A DNA stretch of 64,000 nucleotides, from the NCBI GenBank assembly GCA_017937485.1, contig JAGBDN010000011.1:1-64000 (forward strand). The letters run 5' to 3'. Shown piece by piece: positions 18,481 to 26,404 of the stretch. Numbering within the stretch: the stretch's first letter is position 1; each line of letters begins with the position of its first letter. The notes under the pieces were generated by a model. The model was not told where the DNA came from. It saw only the letters and a program-made list of their open reading frames with translations, and searched no databases. This DNA comes from Thermoguttaceae bacterium (GTDB lineage: Bacteria; Planctomycetota; Planctomycetia; Pirellulales; Thermoguttaceae). A program made the position numbers and the translations under genes.

Positions 18481-20463
18481 TTAACGGCGGCGTTCCGCGA
18501 TCTCCGCTTTCACGTCGGCGATAAACGTTTCGACCGGAATCGCGCCCATCTCGCCTTGTTTGCGGCCGCGAACGCCGACCGAGTCGCTCTCCGCTTCCTT
18601 CGCGCCGACGACGCAAAGATACGGAATCAAATCGTTGCGACCGTCGCGAATCTTCGCGCCGATCTTTTCCGAACGCAGGTCGCACGAGACGCGCAAACCG
18701 GCTTCGCGCATGCGTTTTTGCACTTGCTTCGCGTAATCGTCGAACTTTTCGCTGATCGTGAGAATGCGAACTTGCTCCGGCGCCAACCACGTCGGGAACG
18801 CCGCCGCAAAGTGTTCGATCAAGATGCCGGTGAAGCGTTCGAACGAACCGAACGGCGCGCGGTGAATCATCACCGGACGGTGAAGCTCGCCGTCCGGGCC
18901 GATGTATTTCAGGTCGAAACGGTCGGCCGACGGCAGGTTGTAGTCGAGCTGAATCGTCCCGAGCTGCCACTTGCGGCCCAGGCAGTCGCGGACGACGAAG
19001 TCCGCTTTCGGGCCGTAAAACGCCGCTTCGCCCTCGACGACTTCCAGCTTCGGCAAGTTCATTTCGCGGCACGCTCGTTCGAGCGCGTCTTGCGCCTTCT
19101 TCCAGTTTTCCGGGTCGCCGACGTATTTCGAACTCGTCCAGTCGCGGAAGCTCAGGCGAACTTCGTAATCTTCGAAGCCCATCGTGCGCAAGACCATCAG
19201 CGTCATGTCGACGCAGTTCTTAAACTCTTGTTCGACTTGCTCTTCGGTGCAGAAGATGTGCGCGTCGTCTTGGGTGAAGCCGCGGACGCGCGTCAAGCCG
19301 TTGAGTTCGCCCGATTGTTCGAAGCGGTGAACGTTCCCGAATTCCGCCAAGCGCAACGGCAACTCCCGATAACTGCGCGGTTTCGAGTCGTAAACGGAAA
19401 CGTGCAGCGGGCAGTTCATCGGACGAAGCAAGTAGCGGTCGCCGCCGTCGACTTCCATCGGCGGAAATTGGCTGTCGGCGTAATACGGGTAGTGCCCGGA
19501 CGTTTCGAACAGCTCGACTCGGCAGATGACCGGCGAGTACATCGGCTGATATTCGCGCTTGAGCAACTCTTGGTAAAGGAAGTTTTCGAGTTCGCGACGA
19601 ACGATAGCGCCCTTCGGAAGCCAAACGACGAGCCCGGCGCCGACTTTCGGGTCGACCATAAAGAGTTCGTGCCGCTTCCCGAGGACGCGGTGGTCGCGTT
19701 TTTTCGCTTCTTCGAGCTGCGTCAGGTAGGCGTCGAGTTCTTTCTTGTCGAAAAACGCCGTCCCGTAAACGCGGCGAAGGCTTTGGTTGTTCGCGTCGCC
19801 CTTCCAGTACGCGGCGGAGGTCGACATAATCTTGAACGCCCCGATGAATTTCGGCGACGGAATGTGCGGCCCGCGGCAGAGGTCGAGGAACTCGCCTTGA
19901 CGGTAGAACGAGACCGTATCCTCTTCGCCGAGGCCGGTTTCGAGGTGTTCGACTTTCAGCGTTTGACCGGCGCCTTTAAGCAACGCGATCGCTTCGTCGC
20001 GGCTCATTTCGATGCGTTCGAACGGCTCGTCCTCTTTGATAATCTTCACCATTTCGGCTTCGATCTTCGCGAAATCGTCTTCCGTGAACGGCTCTTCCTT
20101 CCAGAAGTCGTAATAGAAGCCGTTTTCGACGGTCGGCCCGAACGCGAGTTGGACGTTTTCGTAAAGGCGCATGACGGCGCGCGCCATCACGTGAGCGCAG
20201 GAGTGGCGCATAATGTCGAGCGCTTCGGCGTCTTTTTTCGTCAAGAGGCGCAGTTCGACCGTTCCCGACTCCGGCAAAAATTCGGAAGCGGAAATCGTTT
20301 GGGCGACCGGATTTCCGGCGTCGTCGCAAACGTCGGGCGTCGTAACGACCGCGGCGACCGTCGCTTTGGCCAAGCCGGAGCCGATCGAAGCGGCGACGTC
20401 GATCGGACGAACGCGATTTTCGAAACTTTTTTCATTACCGTCGGGAAGAACGACTTTCAACAT
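18481..20463 (-). CDS. thrS: Threonine-tRNA ligase
   Basis: 660 residues, normal length. The order is a TGS domain (1-65), the second additional domain with HSCAHVMARAV near 88, and the class II catalytic core. The core carries RPMNCPLH, the zinc-site cysteine and histidines, and motif 3 HRAPFGSFERF. The C-terminal anticodon-binding domain starts near 560 (WLAPEQVRILTISEKFDDYA). It charges tRNA-Thr in the cytoplasm and edits mischarged serine through the N-terminal domain. GAGG precedes the ATG by seven bases. The 980-base upstream gap contains a strong promoter more than 500 bases away and a closer -10 box, so the leader may be long. Confidence 0.98.
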   Translation of the reverse strand: MLKVVLPDGNEKSFENRVRPIDVAASIGSGLAKATVAAVVTTPDVCDDAGNPVAQTISASEFLPESGTVELRLLTKKDAEALDIMRHSCAHVMARAVMRLYENVQLAFGPTVENGFYYDFWKEEPFTEDDFAKIEAEMVKIIKEDEPFERIEMSRDEAIALLKGAGQTLKVEHLETGLGEEDTVSFYRQGEFLDLCRGPHIPSPKFIGAFKIMSTSAAYWKGDANNQSLRRVYGTAFFDKKELDAYLTQLEEAKKRDHRVLGKRHELFMVDPKVGAGLVVWLPKGAIVRRELENFLYQELLKREYQPMYSPVICRVELFETSGHYPYYADSQFPPMEVDGGDRYLLRPMNCPLHVSVYDSKPRSYRELPLRLAEFGNVHRFEQSGELNGLTRVRGFTQDDAHIFCTEEQVEQEFKNCVDMTLMVLRTMGFEDYEVRLSFRDWTSSKYVGDPENWKKAQDALERACREMNLPKLEVVEGEAAFYGPKADFVVRDCLGRKWQLGTIQLDYNLPSADRFDLKYIGPDGELHRPVMIHRAPFGSFERFTGILIEHFAAAFPTWLAPEQVRILTISEKFDDYAKQVQKRMREAGLRVSCDLRSEKIGAKIRDGRNDLIPYLCVVGAKEAESDSVGVRGRKQGEMGAIPVETFIADVKAEIAERRR

Positions 20464-21447
20464 CGGATAACCTCAAAATATTGAAGAGGATTTTGCGCGA
20501 GGACGGGTTTCTTCGACGACCGAGCGCCGAACACAAAACGGCGACGGCCCGTTTCGCCGTCCGAGGGGCGGGAAACGCTCGCTAATCTTCGTTATTATAC
20601 TCCGAAAACGAGATTTGGAAACCCCCGCCGCGTTAAAAACGTCCGAAAAAGCGCCGCGCTTCAAGCCGCCGTCGCCGACGTTCGCGCCGTCGAATTCGCC
20701 GAGATTTCCGACATTTCCGGCCAAACCGAGCCGTTTAAACTCCCGCCAAACCGCCGCGCCGCAAGTTCGCCCCGTCCCAAGAAAACGCCCTGAAAACGAG
20801 AACAAAAAAGAAGCGAAAAAAGTCGCGCGCCGCGGACGCCCGCCCCGCCCGCTCTCCGGACCTCTCAAATCGGAAAGCCGACGAAGGCGAACGCCGCGAC
20901 GCGCCGTCGCGAAACCGCCCGCCGACGCCGAAAGGTTGAGGCAGATTTGGCCAAAAGCGCCGAACGGCGTCTCGCGACGTCGCGCTTATTATAAACGCCA
21001 AATCTAGCGACGTCAAGTAGCGTTTTATCGAAAAACAAGTTTTTTTCTCTTTTTTTACTACAACGCGACGTCTTTAATTTGATTTCGTTTAACAAACTTG
21101 AATTAATCGTCTTAGAACAGAAAAACGACGCATATTAACGCCAAGCAATCGACGCGGCGCCGCTTTTCTCGTTAAAACGTTAAAAGAACTCCGACAAGTC
21201 GCGGCGACTCCCCTCGGCGTTCGTCCGAATTTTTTCGCCAACAAGGGCGACGTCGCGTAAAACGTTTCGAACGCCGCTTATTTTTTAAGAATGGAACGAC
21301 GTCAGTTATCGGCGCCGCGTCTTTCGCTTTTCGTTTCCCACATTACTTCACAATGCAGCAAAAACAAGGGGATAAAAAAAGGAGAACGTTCTTCGACGCT
21401 CTCCTCATAAAAATCGGGGGACTCGCAAACGCTGGTCGCGCGAATCG
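20464..21447. other. 984-base gap upstream of thrS
   Basis: No convincing protein gene: several short frames exist on both strands, but none has family likeness or a ribosome-binding site. On the minus strand there is a strong promoter (20988-21016) and, nearer to thrS, a TATAAT box at 20594-20599 without a clear -35. The span between them is C/G-rich and could be a leader RNA or an unrecognised small RNA. I could not assign it to a known RNA family. Confidence 0.5.
20988..21016 (-). promoter_or_regulatory. Strong promoter 520 bases upstream of thrS
   Basis: Minus-strand TTGACG (21011-21016), exactly 17 bases, TATAAT (20988-20993). No gene start follows within 500 bases; the first is thrS. 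Confidence 0.75.
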
Positions 21448-21957
21448 TTACGGCTCGCTCATTTCGAACGTTGCCTTCGATTCGCCCAACTCGACCGCGT
21501 TCAAATCGATTAACATCATCGACTTTTCAACGCCGGCGACCGTTTCGCGACTCTCGACGACGGCGCCGTATCGTTTGGTCAACGAAGCGATCAACGAAGC
21601 CGTCGACGTTCGAATACGGAAATATCTACGACCGCGCGCTTTAAGAATCTGAAAGCACTCTTCGCGCAACATTGTTCCGACGCCGCGACCGCGACAATCG
21701 CTTCGAACTCCAAACCAAGTGCAAAAGCCGTTTTGCGATTCATCGTAACAGTAGAACGCAAACATTCCGGCAATTCGGTTTTCGTCGTCCAACGCCAATA
21801 AAACGACGCCCAAATCGGTCATTTTCTTCACGAAAACAGGAAAATCGATCCCGTAATTCGCGAGCGGCGGATTCATCGACGCGTCCAACGTTTTAACGTA
21901 AGCCAAAATATCGTCGACGGTTACGCTCGACGCGGCGTTCCAAACGCAATAACGCAT
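21448..21957 (-). CDS. GNAT-family N-acetyltransferase
   Basis: 169 residues. Motif A of the acetyl-CoA site is seen as VRSDCRGRGVGTMLRE near residues 85-100, preceded by the beta-strand FCTWFGV. GNAT enzymes transfer an acetyl group from acetyl-CoA to an amine. It begins 25 bases after the sugar transferase gene on the same strand, so the pair is probably co-transcribed and the substrate may be an amino-sugar or lipid-linked sugar, by analogy with PglC-PglD pairs. Unlike PglD, which has a left-handed beta-helix, this is a GNAT fold. An AGGAG-type site precedes the ATG. Confidence 0.85.
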   Translation of the reverse strand: MRYCVWNAASSVTVDDILAYVKTLDASMNPPLANYGIDFPVFVKKMTDLGVVLLALDDENRIAGMFAFYCYDESQNGFCTWFGVRSDCRGRGVGTMLREECFQILKARGRRYFRIRTSTASLIASLTKRYGAVVESRETVAGVEKSMMLIDLNAVELGESKATFEMSEP

Positions 21958-21982
21958 TTCCCTTTTCTCCTGTTTCTTACGA

Positions 21983-22633
21983 TCAAGCGCTTTTTTCCGT
22001 CGTTTCGGCGTTTTGCTCGTCGTTCGTCGACGACGTTTCGACCGCGTTCCCCAAGAAAGCTCCTTCGCCGGTCGCGATATTGTCGGCGCCTTCGCGTTTA
22101 ATCACTTTATAAATCGTCATAAAAATGATTTTCAGGTCGAGCCAAAGCGAACGGTTGTCGACATACCACACGTCGAGCTTAAACTTTTCTTCCCACGTAA
22201 GATTGTTGCGTCCGCGAACTTGCGCCCAACCGGTAACCCCCGGCGGAACGTCGTGTCGACGCGCTTGTTCCTTCGAATAACGAGGCAAATACTCGACGCG
22301 GAGCGGTCGCGGCCCCACCAAGCTCATCTCGCCTTTAAGAACGTTGAGCAACTCCGGCAATTCGTCCAAACTTGTCGAACGTAAGAGAGAGCCAAATTTC
22401 GTTTTGCGCATTTCGTTGGGAAGTAGAACGCCGTTTTCGTCCGTCTCGTTAGTCATCGTACGGAACTTTTTAATATAAAAGATTTTTCCGTTCAACCCGG
22501 GACGCGGCTGCGAGTAGATCACCGGAGAGCCCAACTTCCAACGCACCAAAATCGCGACGACAAACCAAATCGGCGCGGTCAAAACGACGCCGAACAACGC
22601 TCCTAAAAAATCGACAACACGTTTAGTTCTCAT
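21983..22633 (-). CDS. Bacterial sugar transferase (PglC/WcaJ-type phosphoglycosyl transferase)
   Basis: 216 residues, the size of a minimal monotopic phosphoglycosyl transferase such as PglC. A hydrophobic helix (about 8-30, FLGALFGVVLTAPIWFVVAI) anchors it. Family motifs are KFRTM, STSLDELPELLNVLKGEMS, LVGPRP and PPGVTGWAQVRGRN. These enzymes move a sugar-phosphate from a UDP-sugar to undecaprenyl phosphate, the first membrane step of O-antigen, capsule or glycoprotein glycan synthesis. The last 30 residues are a polar tail. The GNAT gene follows in the same operon, and its own promoter lies about 80 bases upstream. The substrate sugar cannot be read from the sequence. Confidence 0.93.
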   Translation of the reverse strand: MRTKRVVDFLGALFGVVLTAPIWFVVAILVRWKLGSPVIYSQPRPGLNGKIFYIKKFRTMTNETDENGVLLPNEMRKTKFGSLLRSTSLDELPELLNVLKGEMSLVGPRPLRVEYLPRYSKEQARRHDVPPGVTGWAQVRGRNNLTWEEKFKLDVWYVDNRSLWLDLKIIFMTIYKVIKREGADNIATGEGAFLGNAVETSSTNDEQNAETTEKSA

Positions 22634-22717
22634 AATTTACCGTTTTTATCCGAGATGTTTTCGTTCCGGCGAAACGAAGACGACGCGACGCCGCCGATCA
22701 TTCGCGACATTTTTGAC

Positions 22718-22745
22718 ATTTTATTCCTTTCACCGTTCGTGTCAA
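22718..22745 (-). promoter_or_regulatory. Promoter for the sugar transferase-acetyltransferase pair
   Basis: Minus-strand TTGACA (about 22740-22745), 16-base spacer, TAAAAT (about 22718-22723), the same box spacing as the tRNA-Asp promoters. Positions could be off by one base. Confidence 0.65.
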
Positions 22746-22839
22746 GGGGAACCGTCTCCGCGCCGTTTAACACGGCCACGTTTTTATCGTCGTTTTTTTA
22801 AAAACCTCTATTTTTTCCGTTTATTTCCCCGTTTTTTGG

Positions 22840-22868
22840 TTGAAATCGTCTTGCGACCGCGTTATAAT
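22840..22868 (+). promoter_or_regulatory. Promoter for the secreted phosphodiesterase
   Basis: TTGAAA (22840-22845), 17-base spacer, TATAAT (22863-22868). Transcription would start near 22875 and leave a leader of about 170 bases. Together with the leftward promoter at 22718-22745 it fills most of the 413-base divergent region 22634-23046; I see nothing else there. Confidence 0.8.
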
Positions 22869-23046
22869 AACGTCGGGGCGGAGGCGGGAGCGCGACGGCG
22901 TCCGACCGCAACCCCTCCGTTTTCAACGTTTACAACGCTCGCGTTCCAACGGTTCGCCGTTTTTTTTCGTTCCGCTCGTTTCGACCGTCGGCGTCGACGC
23001 GTCTTGTTCGCCGTCCGAGGTCGAGCTTGCTAGAAAGGGTTTCGTT

Positions 23047-23955
23047 ATGCGCAAAAGTATTGTCGCCGCGACGTTTGCGGCTCTTTTCCTCGTCGTCGGC
23101 GCGGTCGCGTCGTTTGCTCAAGACGCTCAAAAATCGCCGGTCGGCGTCGAGCGCGTCATTTGGATCGGCTCGGACGGGTTCGGCTCGCACTACGTGAATT
23201 GGGACGAACTCCCGAACCTTCGCAAACTCCGCGACGGCGGCGCTTGGACGCTTCATATGCGCAGCGTTCTCCCGTCGTCGAGCGCGATCAACTGGGAAAC
23301 GCAAATCGCCGGCGCGCCGTCCGAAATGCACGGCTACCGCACTTGGGGGAGCAAAAAGCCCGACCTGCCGCCGATTTACGTCAACGAAAACGGTCGTTTC
23401 CCCTGTATTTACAAGGTGTTGAAGGACGCGAACCCGGAAATCGTCTCGACTTCGATTTACTCTTGGGACGGAATCGGCTATCTGTACGATAAAACCGCCG
23501 TCGCCGACGACCGCTCCGTCAAGGGCGACCCGGCCGTTTTCGAAGGCGCGCTCGAACAATTCGACAAAAACCCGACCTTCGCGTTCGTTTATTTCAGCGA
23601 ACCGGACAGCGTCGGGCACGGGATCGGTTGGGGGACGCCGGAATATCAAAAGATGCTGACGACGATCGACGATTACGTCGGCAAGCTCCTCGCGGAACTC
23701 GAAAAGCGCGACATGATGAAAAACACGCTCGTTATCTTCACGTCCGACCACGGCGGCACCGGCAAGGGGCACGGCGACGGCGTTATGGAGCATATGGAAG
23801 TGCCGTTTATCCTTTACGGACAAGGGGTTAAGCCGGGCGAAATTAAGGACGTCGTCGTTCACTTCGACGTCGCCGCGACGATCGCTTGGGCGCTCGGCGC
23901 TCCGCGACCGCAGGCTTGGCGCGGCGTCCCGGTCGAATCGGCGTTCCAAAAGTAA
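23047..23955 (+). CDS. Secreted alkaline-phosphatase-superfamily phosphodiesterase/pyrophosphatase
   Basis: 302 residues from the ATG at 23047; the frame is open 69 codons further up, but that would cross the promoter. The chosen start gives a clean signal peptide ending in VASFAQ and an AAAGGG site. Superfamily features are WIGSDGFG (metal aspartate D43), a serine-rich SSSAINWETQIAG loop where the nucleophile should lie (S77-S79), PDSVGHG, and FTSDHGGTGKGHGD, giving the usual Asp/His two-metal site. Type I phosphodiesterases hydrolyse nucleotide pyrophosphates or phosphodiesters; some act on lipids or sulphate esters. Export to the periplasm or beyond is inferred. It is expressed alone, and the substrate is unknown. 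Confidence 0.88.
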   Translation: MRKSIVAATFAALFLVVGAVASFAQDAQKSPVGVERVIWIGSDGFGSHYVNWDELPNLRKLRDGGAWTLHMRSVLPSSSAINWETQIAGAPSEMHGYRTWGSKKPDLPPIYVNENGRFPCIYKVLKDANPEIVSTSIYSWDGIGYLYDKTAVADDRSVKGDPAVFEGALEQFDKNPTFAFVYFSEPDSVGHGIGWGTPEYQKMLTTIDDYVGKLLAELEKRDMMKNTLVIFTSDHGGTGKGHGDGVMEHMEVPFILYGQGVKPGEIKDVVVHFDVAATIAWALGAPRPQAWRGVPVESAFQK

Positions 23956-24007
23956 ACGATTTTAAGCGATTTTTAACGCCTTAACGCTTTTACGAGAAGC
24001 GGTTAAG

Positions 24008-24052
24008 CGGCGCCGCGTTCCGCGTTCTTTCGCGAACGCGGCGTCGTTTCCT
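24008..24052 (+). terminator. Possible terminator of the phosphodiesterase gene
   Basis: 10-bp stem (24011-24020 with 24034-24043, CGCCGCGTTC and its complement) about 55 bases past the stop. The following tract tcgtttcctt is only moderately T-rich. Confidence 0.4.
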
Positions 24053-24129
24053 TCGTCGCCGTTTTAGGCTTTTAGGCTTTTTTCTTTCTTACGTTCGCAA
24101 CGCAACGCATTTCTTCGAAAGGGCTTCCG

Positions 24130-24876
24130 ATGAAATTTTACGTTTTGGAGGAAACGCCGGATTTTTACGATCCCGAATACAAAAAATTTCAAAATTCCGA
24201 TTATCCGGATATGGAAGAACATCCGAGCGACGGTTCGCCGGAACATTGGGAAGAGCCGACGCGTTGCCCGGTTTGCGGAAGTTGGTTCGCCGGGGGGCGC
24301 CGCGTTCCGCCTTACGAAACGGAATTGGTATTGTACGCGCCGACGTTCGCCGACGTCGTTTTGCGCTCGAACTTCTTGACTTCCGAGAAGTTTAAAGAAT
24401 CGTTCGAAGCGTCGGGCTTGACCGGGCTAACTTTCGCGGGGCCCGTTTCCGTTGTTAAGGTCAAGAAAGCCAACAGAATACGCCGCAAGAATCTTCCGGA
24501 GCCGCCCGTTTATTATTTAACGTATGCGGCGGAAAACCGCGCGACGGTCGACCATCGCCGTTCGGAAACCGTTTTTTATAAAGACGGCGAACCGAAATGT
24601 CCCTACTGTCTTACCTGCCGCGTTCGCGTTCTTCCTCGGTTGCTTGTCGACGAAGAGTCTTGGGACGGAACCGATATTTTCACCCTTAAAGGCAGTCTTG
24701 GCGCAACTTACATTACGTCGGAGCGGTTTGCGCGCTGGTTCGAAGCGAACGGTTTTACCGGCGCGGAACCGATTCCCGCGGAAGAATATAGCCTCGACTG
24801 GCGCCCGGAAGCGGTCGTTAAACGCATTTTCGGCGGCGACAATCCGAACGAAATTCTCTTCGACGAAGAGCCGTAA
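24130..24876 (+). CDS. Double-CXXC protein, similar in layout to SitI6/double-CXXCG family
   Basis: 248 residues, cytoplasmic by appearance. There are two metal-binding-type pairs: CPVCG at C46/C49 and CPYCLTC at C157/C160 (plus C163). Both are followed by a region of similar pattern (YETELVLYAPTFADVVLRSNFLTSEKFKESFEASGLTGL, matched later by LKGSLGATYITSERFARWFEANGFTGAEPI), so the protein is an internal tandem duplication. This two-CXXCG layout recalls the Myxococcus paralogous family TIGR02264, some members of which are annotated as SitI6-type immunity proteins. No toxin gene adjoins it here, so immunity is only a possibility. An AAAGGG-like site precedes the ATG. A shared terminator separates it from the sigma gene. 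Confidence 0.7.
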   Translation: MKFYVLEETPDFYDPEYKKFQNSDYPDMEEHPSDGSPEHWEEPTRCPVCGSWFAGGRRVPPYETELVLYAPTFADVVLRSNFLTSEKFKESFEASGLTGLTFAGPVSVVKVKKANRIRRKNLPEPPVYYLTYAAENRATVDHRRSETVFYKDGEPKCPYCLTCRVRVLPRLLVDEESWDGTDIFTLKGSLGATYITSERFARWFEANGFTGAEPIPAEEYSLDWRPEAVVKRIFGGDNPNEILFDEEP

Positions 24877-24928
24877 ACGCGCCGAAACGCCGGGCTCGCC
24901 GCCCTGTCGCCGTCGCCCAAGAAACGCC

Positions 24929-24985
24929 AAAACGCCGAAAAAGCCGTTCGTCGACTCTTCGACTTCCCGGCTCTTTCGGCGTTTT
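24929..24985. terminator. Bidirectional terminator between convergent genes
   Basis: 18-bp stem with one mismatch (24929-24946 with 24968-24985). A run of A on the left and T on the right make it work in both directions. It sits between the CXXC gene and the sigma factor gene. Confidence 0.85.
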
Positions 24986-25076
24986 GCGTTTGCGTTTGTT
25001 AACGTTTGCAGCGTCGTTAACGCAACCGACGCGCGCTCGACGTTTGCGCTCGCGGCGGCTCGCGTTTTCCCGTCGA

Positions 25077-25862
25077 TTACAGTTCGTAACGGCGGTGATA
25101 ATTCAGCTTCTTCATTCGCTGGACGATCGCGGAATGCATTTGGCTGACGCGGCTTTCGCTGAGGTCGAGCGTCGCGCCGATTTCCTTCATCGTCAACTCT
25201 TCAAAGTAATACAGGATAATAATTAAGCGTTCGCTTTTGCTGAGCCCCTTCGTGCAGACGCGAATCAGCTCGGCGCGTTCGAGACGCTCGGTCGGGTCTT
25301 CGCCGCGCTTGTCCGGAATGACGTCCATCTCGGTAACGTCGTTGTCCCCCGATTGGTCTTGCCATTTCTTGTCCAAGCTGGCGACGTTGACGCGGTGCGA
25401 ATCGACGATCGTTTTGCGCACTTCGTCGAGCGGCTGTTCGAGGAACTCCGCCAACTCCTCTTCGGACGGACGGCGCCCGTACTTCCCTTCCAACACCTTG
25501 TACGCTTCGTTAAGTTTCGTCGCCTTCGAGCGCACCATCCGCGGCGCCCAGTCGAGCGAGCGCAACTCGTCCAGCATCGAGCCTTGCACGCGCGGAATGC
25601 AGAACGTCTCGAATTTGACGCCGCGTCCCGGGTCGTAAGCCGACACCGCGTCGATGAGCCCGAACGAACCGGCGCTAATCAAGTCGTCGAGTTCGATTTC
25701 GTTCGGCAGCTTCGCCCGAATCCGCTCGGCGCGACGGCGCACGATCGGCATATACCGTTCGATCAACGCGTTGCGCAGTTCGTAATTGCTCGGATCGCTC
25801 TTATAGTCGAACCAAATTTGTTCGATTTCGTTCGCCGCAGGCGCCGTCGCTTGCTCTTCCAT
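25077..25862 (-). CDS. RNA polymerase sigma factor, FliA/WhiG type
   Basis: 261 residues from the ATG at 25862; an upstream in-frame start at 25970 adds 36 residues without homology. Region 2 is clear (PNEIELDDLISAGSFGLIDAV, GVKFETFCIPRVQGSMLDEL), with linker region 3 (RRPSEEELAEFL) and region 4 (GLSKSERLIIILYYFEELTMKEIGATLDLSESRVSQMHS). This set and the FETFCIPRVQG motif mark the sigma-28 group, which directs transcription of flagellar or developmental genes. No anti-sigma factor (FlgM) gene adjoins it. The only possible export-apparatus gene in the window is the shortened FlhB-like gene at 53334. The regulon cannot be read here. Confidence 0.93.
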   Translation of the reverse strand: MEEQATAPAANEIEQIWFDYKSDPSNYELRNALIERYMPIVRRRAERIRAKLPNEIELDDLISAGSFGLIDAVSAYDPGRGVKFETFCIPRVQGSMLDELRSLDWAPRMVRSKATKLNEAYKVLEGKYGRRPSEEELAEFLEQPLDEVRKTIVDSHRVNVASLDKKWQDQSGDNDVTEMDVIPDKRGEDPTERLERAELIRVCTKGLSKSERLIIILYYFEELTMKEIGATLDLSESRVSQMHSAIVQRMKKLNYHRRYEL

Positions 25863-26244
25863 TGCCCAAAATCCCTTAACCAACGTTCTTCCTTCGTCGC
25901 GCCGACCTTCGACGCAAAGCGGAACCCCGACGCGCTCCGGCGCCCGTTCCAGTTGCGAACACGATACCAACTTTTTCCCGTTTTGGGAAGACGATTTTCA
26001 ACCGTTCGACCGAAATTTCGCCCAAAAAAGCGCCGTTTCGGTCTCGTCGGAAGCGCGTTCGCCCGTATCCCATAGTATCGGAAAGCGTCCGCAAAAACAT
26101 CTTCAAACTCGAGAAAATTCGCAAATTTCCCGATATTTTCCCGCGCAAACGAACGGTCGCGACGGTTAAACAAGGCGCGCAAAAGAGCGAAACTTTAACG
26201 TTCGACGCCGCGCCAAAAAATTTTTAAAAATTTTCCGCGAACGC

Positions 26245-26273
26245 TTGATTTTCCGCCGACCGGCCGTCATAAT
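26245..26273 (+). promoter_or_regulatory. Promoter for the GH99-like gene
   Basis: TTGATT (26245-26250), 17-base spacer, CATAAT (26268-26273), about 130 bases before the ATG. The remainder of the 542-base region 25863-26404 shows no other clear element; a sigma-gene promoter was not identified with confidence. Confidence 0.6.
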
Positions 26274-26404
26274 AACGGGAAACGGAGCGTTTTTTCGCGC
26301 GCTCCGCCTTGCGCAAATTCGACGTTTTCGCCCCTTCGCGCCGCCGTCGCATTTTGCGTCTTCCCCTTTCCCCTTCCTATTTTCCGCATTTTAACGGAGT
26401 TTTT

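Noticed and set aside
20640..20760. tmRNA-like 5' string (aattcgacggc) on the minus strand upstream of thrS
   Set aside because: Only a short stretch matches; no tRNA-like 3' end or tag-coding frame could be found nearby.
22840..23046. N-terminal extension of the phosphodiesterase from 22840
   Set aside because: The start would coincide with the -35 box of a strong promoter, and the downstream ATG begins a proper signal peptide.
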